This document shows positions 49,627 to 61,031 of a stretch of 64,000 nucleotides of DNA, in pieces. How positions within the stretch are numbered: the stretch's first letter is position 1; each line of letters starts with the position of its first letter. This DNA comes from Glandiceps talaboti. Lineage: Eukaryota; Hemichordata; Enteropneusta; Spengelidae. The position numbers and the translations under genes were made by a program. Under the pieces are notes generated by a model. That model saw nothing but the letters and a program-made list of their open reading frames with translations, did not search any database and had not been told where the DNA came from. The DNA is taken from the NCBI RefSeq assembly GCF_964340395.1, contig NC_135552.1:11291194-11355193 (forward strand). The letters are read 5' to 3'.

Positions 49627-51524
49627 AGAGAGTTTGTGGATGTCATCAGAAGACGACATTGGGCAGAAATAGACTTGTGTACATCCTGCAGTACCTCTGC
49701 AGTGTCAGAGTCTGCATTATGCTGCTGCAGTTCTCGCTGAAGTGTGCTAGTACGAGAAGTGAGACTTGGAGAAAGAAGAATGATGTAAAAATGTGTGCTA
49801 TCAGAACGTGTCATTATGGATAACGTTAAACAGAAAATGATCATTGGACCATTTTTTGGGAAGAGGTTATCAAACTTGTGGTCTCTCTCTACGTTTAACA
49901 CAGCTTGAATGTGAATGAAGGGCTGAGAATTAAACACAGTGGTTTGATAGAACAGAACCACAAGTTGGTCACCAGTGAGGGTAACAACCTTGATTTGGGG
50001 CATTGAAAACCACCTTGACTTAATATTTTATAAAAACTTGTCAGCAAGCTTGAGTACAGTGAATCCAGACTGATAGTCAGCTTATCAGAATCATTGGAAC
50101 TACAAATGCATTGTTAATTTGCATACATACAACCAAAGTAGGGAATGATGGTGAAAGTACGTAATGTAACCCCCTCCCCAAAAAACAAAAAAACACACAC
50201 ACACACAAAAAAAAAAAAAAACTATCAACCTTTGCTCATACTTTCATCAAACCCAATTTGTTATTGATAGACCTGGAATATTGTGTGTCAGTTTTGTTTG
50301 AGATCCTGTACATACGAAACCTGCAATGTCTTGTCATCATTTGTTTGCCAATTAAGAGACAGACCAAGGTGCAATCCATCTATCATTTCTATTGCCTGTT
50401 TTATAGGAAGGGATTTTTGTAACATCCCTAGAGCCACAAAAAAATTTGTCTCTGTAAAAATCAACCAGTGGGCATGGAATATTGCAGAAAATATTCATGA
50501 ATGATATTCTTGAAAGTGAATTGATAGAATGATTACAGGATAAAATAATAAAAAAAATAGCCACCAGTAACAACTGTAAAATAAACCCTTCAATTTTTTT
50601 GTAAACTTGTGAGTTAGTGAATTACTGAAAAAAGGAGCAGTCAGGTGAAGAAAAAAAATTGTGTGTGTTTCTGATTACATGGCCTCAGAAAATAGTGTAG
50701 GTAGGTCGGAATATTTTATTTTATTTTATTTTATCTTTTTAATTGTTATATTGCTTCGACCCAAAAACAAACAAAATGTCAGTTAGAATACCCTTCTGTG
50801 ATAGTTCGATGATCAGAAACATGTACAGCCATCGCTGGGGAAAGAAAACTGACGTCAAGAAGACAATGAAATTCTTATCTTTTTGTTTTAAATGTTTAAA
50901 AAAAAATGTTTAGGATCGGAGGTTTAATTAGGGTCAGTCGAGTTATCAGAAACACATTTTTTTTTATTTTGCCTTGTTTGAAACATTATGGAAAATAATG
51001 GAAAATTGATCAAATCAGTAGCAGTCAACCAAAATTTGTATGCCGCCATCAAAACTTATGATTCAGAGGATTACTTCAATTAATTGAATTTAATTAGTGT
51101 CAAAAATTGCTAAAAACTGAAAAAGAATTTTTTTTAGTATATAATGAACTTACCATCAGATTCTATACAGATGTATATATATATAAATTATGTATGTTAC
51201 ATACTTTTTGTGATTTCTTTAAAAATTTAGTAGAGAATCAAACTTGTGAAATTCCATGAATTATATCCTTGATGAAAACTTCGTGTTTTTAAGACTCATT
51301 TTTTTTTTCAAATCAAGACTTGTCAGTTGCCAAATACCAGATTAATGTTTTTTATTAACATTTATTGCTCACTGTTAATTTTTATTATCGTATTTTTATT
51401 TATACTTCAGAAAGTGTATATGTCATTCATGTGTATTTTCTTCTAAGAGATTTAACTTTCAAAAGATATAACATTTTGTTGGTTTTTTTGTTTTATGACT
51501 GACAAATTAACTACTGTTAAGTTA

Positions 51525-52137
51525 ACACAGACACAGACTAAAACTGTTCTTGCAAGGTGTTGAAATAAGCCATCAATAGACTTTGATGTAATTACTCTCA
51601 CATTAGGGTGGCATCTCTGATCCCAAGTTTTCCTCAAGTAGTAACACATTCAACCTCATCCAGTGTTTACGCTATCTTGATTACAGGGTGATTGTATCCA
51701 CATAATCAAGACATCGATATCACCCAATTACATAATCTAACATCAGTTTTAATAATTACACTCGCAGTATAGGGTGGTGTCTCTGATATTGAGTTTCCCT
51801 CACGTGGCCACATATTCAACCTCATTGAGTGCTTACACTATTTTGATAACCAAGGCACCACTATCACCCACTTGTGTAATCTACCACATACAACAATAGT
51901 TTTAATTTGTGTCTATCTTAGTTTGCCGATAGCTTGCTTTCCATAGTAGTACATCAACAACAGTTTTAGCTTGTGTCTATCTTAGTTTGCCGATAGCTTG
52001 CTTTCCATAGTAGTACATCAACAACAGTTTTAGCTTGTGTCTATCTTAGTTTGCCGATAGCTTGCTTTCCATAGTAGTACATCAACAATAGTTTTAGCTT
52101 GTGTCTATCTTAGTTTGCCGATAGCTTGCTTTCCATA
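51525..52137. repeat. MITE followed by tandem amplification of its end (64-bp units)
   Basis: ACACAGACTAAAACTGTTCT near 51530 is the inverted partner of AGTTTTAATTTGTGTCTATC near 51900. From there four units of 64 bp follow, with phase points at 51903, 51967, 52031 and 52095. Each carries the MITE-end-like TTTAGCTTGTGTCTATCTTA plus GTTTGCCGATAGCTTGCTTT. The last three units are almost identical. Confidence 0.75.
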
Positions 52138-54082
52138 GGAATAATTAATTGTATCATTGGCTGTGAAGAAACTTTACATTGTATGATCTACATGGTTGGA
52201 AATGACTTGTTTATTGATAATGATCACCATGGTAACAGACTTGGAATAGCACAGAGACTGTCACACAGTGTGGCATGGAAGTTATTTTAATGGTATGTAT
52301 TCGATATTAGAGCATCATCACGTTAAAATTCACAACATTGAACTTTGACATGCAGCAATGACTCCTCAGAACTCAGAATTTTTGTACTCGGAATCTGAAA
52401 TCACAAAATGGTAAAGTACAGTTTCTTACCGGTAGAGATTTTTGTTGCAATGTAATTTTGACCAGAAGCTTGCAAATTGTAATGCATTATGTGTTGTGTC
52501 ATCATTATTTTTCTTTACATTTTCTGTAATTTTCTTTTGACAACTTTCACATTTTTAAAGGTCAACAAACAGAATTAGCAGTATTTAAAATAGAAAAAAT
52601 GAAATATCATTTGCCAGTTTGTGGAACCCTGGCCTCATGTTGTAATTTTTATGTTTTTGATTTCCAGCCATATATCAGGGTAGTAATTTATCATTTGTTT
52701 ACTTTTATATGCCCAAAACTGTATTTGTAGAACAAAACTTCATTTGTAGACCACTTTGCAGGTTGCTTTGCCATTAGACAAAACTTTATTTGTAGACCAC
52801 TTTACAGGTTGCTTTGACCTTTGACATTGGAAGTTGTCCAAGTCTGTGGTTTGACATAGCTTTAGTACAAAAGGTACATTTTTCTGTTATTATTCCTGGA
52901 ATGTACATTCATTTTCATCTTTTATTTTTGAAAAAATAGTTTGAAAAATACATTGTAGAATCTCCTTTTTGTTGCATATCATTTAGAGATACAGTTTTAC
53001 TTAGAAAAATGAAAAGGACCTTTGCTTCAACATTGTGCTAATCTTTCACTATTCAAGCGCTTTCTTAGAATTACTTTGTATGTTGCTGTCTTTTAATTCA
53101 TGCTATTCAAACCAAAATGCTCATTTTAGAACACCAAGCTCCAACCACACCAAAGAATGCTCCAATCAGTTATTAGTTCAGGAGTAGTGACTCCAGCATC
53201 TCTGAAGTGTTGAGAGTGGAAACAAGTTTCCCTTCTAAATAGCGCCCTCTATGGTAAAAGTAATGCTGAACAATTTTCACGTCTGATAGCGCCCTCTATG
53301 GTGAAGTATTGCCTGTTGGGTAAACCACTTTTACATTGCAACAGCACCCTCTCTGTGAAAAGTATTTCTACTGGGTGTTTGATCTTTTCATATTTCTGAA
53401 CTTTGAGGTTAAAACATATGAAAAGAACAAAGGAATTCATTGAAAATGATCATTCAAAAATTTGAAATACAACACTTCAAATAATCCAGGTAACACTTTA
53501 GTAAGTTCTACTAAAAATGATTTTTGTGTTTTGTTTGTTTGATTTGCAGCAGAACGTTTCATTTGATGGGTACTATAAAAATATGAACAAGTACAAGTTT
53601 TGTAAATGATAGATTTAGTATTTTGATGAACATTGATGGCAACCAAAGTCTTTGATACTGTTGCACCATTCCTCAAAGATAATTGCTTTGTCCCATAAAC
53701 GTGTACAAGGATGTGTAAATTAATACTTTGTAATTCAACGTTTGTATAGTTTCAGTGCAATTCCTTTAATTAAGAATCAATTTTAAAAATAAAAATTACA
53801 AGAATATGACAATCTACTAAAACACTAGTCTCCATGGTTTATTTGTTGGTCGATTGTATGTAATATTTTGTATTTTCTGCAACTTTGATGTATCTATGCA
53901 AATCTCACTGTCCATAGCAATAACATTAACTGGAAGTGCAGTAAAAGTATGAAATCAAACTTCCAGATAACATTTCTATTTTGAGATTCAAAGTAAGTGT
54001 ATTACTGAATATAGCGCCCTCTAGTGATATATTACCACACAAATAGCGCCCTCTATCTATTAAATGCTTTACCATGTAGAAT

Positions 54083-54562
54083 AGTTTAATCACAGGGGGC
54101 AGCGAGCATGTAACTGATTGATTGATTGATCGATCAATTGATTTATTGATTGGTTGATTTATTAATTGGTTGAATGATTGATCGATTGAATGATCAATTT
54201 TGTGGTGCAATTTAACTTATTTTGTGTGTGATATTGATCAATTCACTGAGTTTTAAAACTACTTCTTTTTCTTTCCCTGGTTACTTTGCTCTCAGCTATA
54301 TATATATCTCTCAGACCACTAGCAGTCTGAGGCTGTATGTAATTCTCTCTTTTCTTTATTGACTAAATAAAGATGCCTTGTCCATTATTGGCCTCTTATC
54401 TTAATTAAAACATCCTTTATCTTATAATTGGCGAGAGATCACTTACATTAACAGTTTGCTTTATCTCTCATCTGCTGGGAGATTATCACACTGGACAAAC
54501 ATTCGATCATGCATAAACTATCAATCAATCAGTTACATGCTCGCTGCTCCCTGTGGTTTAAT
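54083..54562. repeat. Foldback element with about 45-bp arms
   Basis: The left arm at about 54083-54131 contains CAGCGAGCATGTAACTGATT; the right arm at about 54520-54562 is its inverted copy with few mismatches. The left arm continues into (ATTG)n. The 390-bp interior has no open frame of note. No target duplication was identified. Confidence 0.65.
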
Positions 54563-55018
54563 CAAGGTTTTGTGCAAGTATTATCATCCAGGTAAAAAGC
54601 ATACAAAATCAGCTTGTGCCACTTTAATCTTATGTTAATGTAATCATTATTCATCAGCAAATTTACGTCTGAAAACAAATAGTTTGTCAAGAACTTAGGA
54701 TACATCATTGAGAATCTACATTGCACACATATATGGCCACATGTATTACATTTCACCAACAACTGTCCAATAGCCAAAGAAAAACACTTGAATCTGACGA
54801 GTTTCAATGCCAAATTTATTACAACAAAGACATTTGTAACAAGACAGTCATTTGTATACAACTACAAATTAAAATGGCAGCTAGCCCAGAATTCAACAGA
54901 TTTTCTGCAGTCATTGAATAATTCTCACTTTGGAAGAAAGCATACTTTCATCAGCTAAGAAGTAGCACCTCATTAAGTGTATACAATCTTCCTGATTTCA
55001 TATAGAACTGATGCTACA

Positions 55019-55175
55019 CTTGATTGGTTCATTCATGTCATGTGATAACCATGTGGTCCCATATATAGGACTAAAGCAGAATATTGATATTGAGGACTTG
55101 ATTGGTTCATTTATGTCATGTGATAAACATGTGGTCCCTTTACTTTATAAGACTATTAGAATATTGATACTAAGA
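55019..55175. repeat. Imperfect tandem duplication, about 80-bp unit
   Basis: CTTGATTGGTTCATTCATGT and CTTGATTGGTTCATTTATGT begin the two units, each continuing CATGTGATAA(C/A)CATGTGGTCCC and ending in AGAATATTGATA. Confidence 0.75.
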
Positions 55176-55994
55176 GGGAAGATTTTTGGAACACACCAGT
55201 AGGTAACTCGCATCATATCTGCATACATTTCATGTAAAAGCACCCCATAGCATATCTTGAAATGGCGATAGAATTTTCACTTGAGTATCTACCTTCTAAA
55301 TTTTAAATTGCATAAAATTCAATAAAACATAATTTCCTTGTTTTGGCAATAAACTATTTGTAGGTCCAAACTCAAGAGTTTTGATCAAATGTAACACAGA
55401 TTGGTAGTGGAATGGTGGAGCTCTTACCATCAAGGTATATGGAATGTCATTGGTTCATTTAGGTCACATGGATTGCTAACATGGTCACCTGACATGCATG
55501 GACCAATCAAAGTAAGCACTTGCAGTGGTCCAAAAAATAGTGAGTTGCAAACTCCTACACAGAAGAACACACTCGCTAAGAATCCGATTTCTAAAAAATT
55601 TAGCACCTTGTGGAAAATGCTTAATTTTAATTGACATTGCATAAAAAAGTACTTTTTTTAATCTTGCCAGCAGTCTAGTTCATTCCTTAGTAGCAGGTTT
55701 GTACTGTATTGAGGAAACATTAAGTGAAAGTATAACTTTGTCAGTGTAAGCATCAACAAGCAGCAATAATAGTGTCAGCTACCTTTTCAGTTATACAGGT
55801 TTTGGACACTTGAATCATTGCTGTCATTGGGCCTAAAATATCTTGGAACCAATATTTAACAAATAAAAAGTAAAATCCACCAAAATTTACATTACATTTT
55901 AAAAAGTACATTATCTCATTCATTACTTTGCCTTAGACATTGTTTTTCATTGCTATAAACTATTGCATTTGACTTGAAGTACCAATCACATTGT

Positions 55995-58688
55995 TCAGTT
56001 ATATTTCTTCTTGAGTTCTTCTACTTTAGCGATGTACTGTGCCTCGGCATCAGCCTGGCTTGTTCCTGTGAAAATGGACAAATACCACACATACAGCCTT
56101 GTAAGTATCATACTAACTGTTGATTTCTAGCAGTGCATACTTCTGTAATAAGACCCCCTAGCACTAGGTAAAGTTCTAGTTCTAAGGGAATGTCACTCCA
56201 GGATATTAAGTCTTTTTCATAAACTATGGGTTCTGGGGAGTCATTTCATGATATTACATCACCTACAACTACTTGCGATTTCAGAGAAACATCAAGTTGA
56301 CCTTGTGCCTTTATAGAGTATCTTTGCTGTGGGACATTGCATCATGGGAGTCAGCAGAAATAATATATTCAAATTTTGCACTGAATATTCATGAGATGTT
56401 TTACACTGAAATGTATAGGCATTTTGGACTCATGAATATTCAGTAAAGGCACGAGATCACCTTGATGTTTCTCTGAAATTGCAAGTAATTCTCCAAAAAC
56501 CAAATTTTATGAAAATGTTTTCTGGAGTGGTCTTAACCTTTACATGTAATAAAGCTCTTCAAAGTGAACCTCTAGCACTACATACATAAAGTTCAAATTG
56601 AATCACACAGTTCTTCAATGAGATGCCTAGCACTAGCCTAGATTTAGGTAAAGATCCCCTAGCACTACCGGGTATGTTAAGTTTGATTTTAGTACTACAG
56701 TTCTTCAATGTGATCCCCTAGCACTATGTAAAGTTTGATATTAAAAGTACAGTTCTTCAATCTGATCCCTTAGCACTGTGTAAAGTTTGATATTAAGAGT
56801 ACAGTTCTTCAATATGATCCCTTAGCACTGTGTAAAGTTTGATATTAAGAGTACAGTTCTTCAATCTGATCCCTTAGCACTGTGTAAAGTTTGATATTAA
56901 AAGTACAGTTCTTCAATGTGATCCCCTAGCACTATGTAAAGTTTGATATTAAAAGTACAGTTCTTCAATGTGATCCCTTAGCACTGTGTAAAGTTTGATA
57001 TTAAGAGTACAGTTCTTCAATGTGATCCCTTAGCACTGTGTAAAGTTTGATATTAACAGCAGTATGTAAAGTTTGATATTAAAAGTACTGTTCTTCAATC
57101 TGATCCCTTAGCACTGTGTAAAGTTTGATATCAAGTTAAGAGTACAGTTCTTCAGTACGATCCCTTAGCACTGTGTAAAGTTTGATATTAAGAGTACAGT
57201 TCTTCAATCTGATCCCTTAGCACTGTGTAAAGTTTGATATTAAGAGTACAGTTCTTCAATGTGATCCCCTAGTGATCCCTGAGTACTATCGGGAGATAAA
57301 ATTCTAGCTGTAAGCATTGTGGAAACATCCTGTTATGTTACAATTCAAATACTTTTTGGGGCAGTAAAATGGACTTACTTTGGAAACAGTACACTGGATA
57401 ACAAATGTGACATTTCGATTTTGTCTACTATGAACCTTTTATGATTGCAGTATTTAGTGCTGTATCTCCTTGAAACTGGTGGAATACGGTATGTCTATAT
57501 TAATTGATGGTACTTGACACCCCAATTGCTAACTGCACTGTTTGTTACTATGGCAACAGCAGCAAACTTACCCTTTTTACCATTCCATGCATCCCATTTA
57601 GCCTTTCCTTTAAAATCCAACATTCCGGGACGGTCTATCAGAAATGACAGTAAAGAGTAAAAGTGGTCAGATTAAATGTTTGCAATGCTAGTACGAGGAC
57701 ATATCTATTGATATTTTCTACAAAAGATGATGTTTTGAATGACAGTTCTTTTAATATTGCATGTTACAGCTGTTGGCTTTTATTGGAATCCAGTCTGTCA
57801 GTATTCGGCCTGTTTACATCATAATCTGTGATTTTCCTGTCTCACTAACCACTTGTAATGCTATCAATTGCAAACAATTAATTTAGACACAACCAAATGG
57901 CAGTTATCAGAATGCCTGTCTGTAGCTACTTACATAAAATTTGCTAAATGTAAATTATGTCAACAAGGGCACATTTACATATCGACTTCATTTGCATATT
58001 GTCCATTAGGCTTATGTATGTTATCACTCCCCTTTGTGACCAATCAGTTAGAGGGCATTTCTTAAACTAATCAGTTTGAGCATATTATTTTCAAAAGGCA
58101 TTTGCCGGTTAGTAAGACAGCAAAAAAAAAAATCACAGATCGCGATATAACAGGCAAATCTGTCCACGGTTTAGTCTGTAAGGTATACCGTGGTAGGGCG
58201 CCCTCACATATCGGCCAACCCTCTAACATGTGAGAGGAGGCGGTGAGGGCAAAACAACATGACGTATCTTACAGTCTTCATTCCAAGGTGCATTCTTATG
58301 ACTGCAAGTCTCAAGGTCCAAATAAACACAATACATTTCTAATCATACAATACTACTATTTACCTGTGTTGCAATCACCAACTGAGGCTTGTTTGAATAA
58401 GGCATAAATCTCTAACATTTCCTCATCAGTGGGTCTTGTTTTAAGATCCTTAACCTCCGCAGCAGCTGTATCGAAAGCAGCCTACAAGATCAAAAAAATC
58501 ATAATCATATGTATATCTACTGGTTTATAATGAACACAATTCCTTGGACACCTACACCATTTGGAAAGCCTGCAAGACATATTTGGTGTGTCCTAGGGGG
58601 TACAACCACTAATACCCCCCTAGCTTCATAAAGATTGTTTGATTTTGCCAATAAAAGAAAGAGGGTGTCTTTTTGGCTTTTGAACTTT

Positions 58689-58720
<32 letters not shown>

Positions 58721-59972
58721 CGATATTGTTTTGTTATCGTTTTGGGGCACATGTAGAACTGCCTGTGTTTGGCATGACAAATCCTGGTCATCTTGGTGGC
58801 GTTTAAACTGTTCCAGGTCAAATACATGTATTTCCAGTTATAAATATAAACTAAACCAGTCTCCATCACATCTAACTTACTTGAATGCAATTTTGCATTT
58901 TAAAAATTATTTTATAGGTGGTCCCCCAGGGGGTGGTTACTCACATAGTATTGAGATATATATATATATATATATATATAAACAGCCTGATGAAGGTGGG
59001 CTAGTCACATCGATACATCGCTGACGCTTTTGGGATTGGAAGTAAGACTGACTTCAGAACTTTACAATCTTTAGTTCAGCTAGTCATTTTTTCGTTTATA
59101 TATATTATATATACACACACACACACCATGGTTTTAACCACCTTTCTACCTATGTAGATTTTTGACTTTTGATTTGTCCAGCACTGTGTAGGTTTGACCC
59201 CTATTTATATGCAATTGTATGTAGGACTTTGGACCCATATTTTGGACAATGTAGTTTCCAAGTTGTCATTTGTCTAATTTTTTAACTGAAATTGGCAATT
59301 TGGAAACAACATTGGTGGAAAAGTTTCTCAGCGAGGCACTTACAAAACTGAATATGTCTTAGAAACTTTTTCACCAATGCTGTTTCCAAGTAGCCAATTT
59401 TCAAACAATTTTTGCGAGACTTTTGACTTTTATTCTCTGGCTGAATGTAGACTTTTCACATACTGTTTGTAAGTTGAATCTACTAGGGTACACCTGTACC
59501 CATCACCCAGCCAAGTAACCCCCCCCCCTTCCTCAGGGTCAGTACACTGTTCTACATTCTTGCTGTTTGTTGTTCTTGTTGATTTTTAGGTGTGGGGAGG
59601 GGTGGAGAAGTAAAGTGTTTTAAAACACAATTCATACATAAAGATTTTCCTACTAAATGACACTTTGAAATTTGAATTTGAATTTGAATTTTGATAAGAT
59701 GTTTTTTCCTGATTCTACATGTATATACATGGACAGACTTGTATCATGATACCCCTTGAATAGAAAGGTCACAGGTCAACTTAATTGTATTTTGTATCTT
59801 GATACAAAGTTCCTGTGAGCTATGGACAGGTGATTATGGTGATAACGTGGTGTGGTCCACGTAACACTAGTCTAAGGTCGCCAGGATGAATTGTACATTG
59901 TTACAGAGTGCAGAAATGATGACAAATACCATGTATAATGTTGAATATGAAATGTATGGAAAACAATTATAT

Positions 59973-60025
<53 letters not shown>

Positions 60026-60775
60026 TTATAATATACATGTATGTATAAAAACATAAATGAGAAAACTGAATGTCTCAACAAAACTCATCTCACAGTTTCC
60101 AAAAATTAATAAAATAATATATTTATAAATACATTTGCTACAAAATTACGTATAAAAATCACAATATCATAAAATAAACAAAAAACAGAAATGCTAAACA
60201 CATGCTAAATATAGTAATAATAATTACATATATATATATATAATTTCACACAGTCCGTTTTAATAAATCAATTGAAGATCCCAACTTTTCAATTGCAACT
60301 ACAACTTTAACTGTACATGTACTGAAAACCCCTATTGTAGATGTAGCTAGCTAATATCGGCCACTACCAGAATAATTCACCACGCCCATTCACCATAATG
60401 TCTTATTTTCTACATCCATATCCATGGCTTGATGAAGGTCACAATTATCATGTGTTCTAGGAATCTAGGAGTCAGCTTTTCGTGCAAATTGTTAGCAATT
60501 TGGGGTTTACCCGGAATGAATTTTCAGACTTCGAGTAAATTAATCAGAACATAAAAAAAGAACATGAGACGACATGGGGCCCTCGTTCACTCAATCGGAT
60601 CATTTATGCATGACTCGACCGGCATCACGCGTTTGGCCTCAAATCAGATATAATTTAATGGCTTCGTGTGGTGGACGAATTTGTTTTACGTTACATCCCT
60701 CTATAAAATATCAGTTATAAGTGAGATATTATTAAACTGTGCATAAAATTAAAATGCATTACTTACAGAAGGCAT
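55995..60775 (-). CDS. DBI: Acyl-CoA-binding protein (diazepam-binding inhibitor)
   Basis: A small cytosolic carrier that binds medium- to long-chain acyl-CoA esters and buffers their supply. Minus-strand exons: 60767-60775 (ATG CCT TCT), 58364-58481, 57572-57634, 55995-56065 (stop at 55995-55997). Phases agree, giving 86 aa, the family's standard size. Recognisable elements are [19 protein letters not shown] (helix 2 with the ligand-contacting Tyr and Lys), the turn [20 protein letters not shown], and [19 protein letters not shown]. The conserved Tyr, Lys and Trp that line the acyl-CoA pocket are present. The first coding exon holds only three codons, as in other animal ACBP genes. The common Val or Ile in GDVNT is a Cys here. 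It is head to head with CUL2; a 52-bp tandem array and a foldback element fill its last intron. Confidence 0.96.
56185..56533. mobile_element. Foldback MITE, ACTCCAGG-ended family
   Basis: The arms are inverted copies: ACTCCAGGATATTAAG near the left end against ACTCCAGAAAACATTTTCAT on the other strand, plus shared TTTCAGAGAAACATCAAG, GCCTTTA and CATGAATATTCA blocks. The same blocks occur in the 33408-33735 element. It lies in the last ACBP intron, about 120 bp from the last exon. Confidence 0.75.
56620..57280. repeat. Tandem minisatellite, 52-bp unit, about 12 copies
   Basis: Each unit contains AGTTCTTCAATCTGATCCCT, TAGCACTGTGTAAAGTTTG and ATATTAAGAGTAC. Starts at 56701, 56753 and 56805 show the 52-bp period. 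Some units are truncated (near 57050) or expanded. It lies in the last ACBP intron and is more degenerate at the 5' edge. Confidence 0.92.
58690..58720. repeat. (GTT)n microsatellite
   Basis: About ten GTT units in the first ACBP intron (plus-strand orientation). Confidence 0.95.
59289..59402. repeat. Hairpin repeat with about 42-bp arms
   Basis: AATTGGCAATTTGGAAACAA on the left is inverted as TGTTTCCAAGTAGCCAATTT on the right, continuing through GGTGGAAAAGTTTCT and AGAAACTTTTTCACC. The loop is about 27 bp. Weaker pairing appears to extend outwards (TTTTGACTTTTGAT and ACTTTTGACTTTT). It lies in the first ACBP intron. Confidence 0.7.
59976..60024. repeat. (AT)n microsatellite
   Basis: About 48 bp of pure TA dinucleotides in the first ACBP intron. 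A shorter TA tract lies at about 58957-58980. Confidence 0.95.
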
Positions 60776-61031
60776 TTTGCTGTCTTTTAAGTACGAAAGA
60801 GCAACGAATACACACAATTGCACAACACCGCGGTAGTCAGGTTTGCTTGGATTGTGAATGAATCAAGTGATCTCACGCTTTGGAAAGGTCAAAGGTTACA
60901 CACGCACTTACGCGAGATTTGACGAGATCTATATTAAAATGGCGATTGCCACAGAATGTTGAAGGCTTGTGAAGACTTCGCAGAAAAGGGCTAAAAATTA
61001 AACTATATTAAGGTAGCCATCAGGGTAACGG
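60776..61031. promoter_or_regulatory. Compact divergent promoter of ACBP and CUL2
   Basis: The ACBP start codon (60775) on the minus strand is followed within about 170 bp by AAAATGGCGATT near 60938, a YY1-type start-site motif in the CUL2 direction, and by a candidate noncoding exon ending at a CG|GTAAGG donor near 61031. The short spacing and CG-richer composition support a shared bidirectional promoter; the first CUL2 exon is inferred. Confidence 0.5.

Larger units (their letters stand above)
49627..55994. other. SCAP 3' UTR and intergenic DNA up to the ACBP gene
   Basis: No supported coding exon. It contains candidate SCAP polyadenylation sites (AATAAA near 50545), A/T-rich low complexity at 50700-51400, a MITE with an amplified end (51525-52137), a duplicated 55-bp segment at about 52725-52820, several TAGCGCCCTCT motifs, a foldback at 54083-54562 and a duplicated segment at 55019-55175. 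A 153-codon minus-strand frame at 49542-50003 is antisense to the SCAP end and unsupported. Confidence 0.45.

Noticed and set aside
49542-50003. 153-codon minus-strand frame
   Set aside because: It overlaps the last SCAP coding exon in antisense and its 3' UTR, has no recognisable domain and no splice context. Kept only as a possible antisense transcript.
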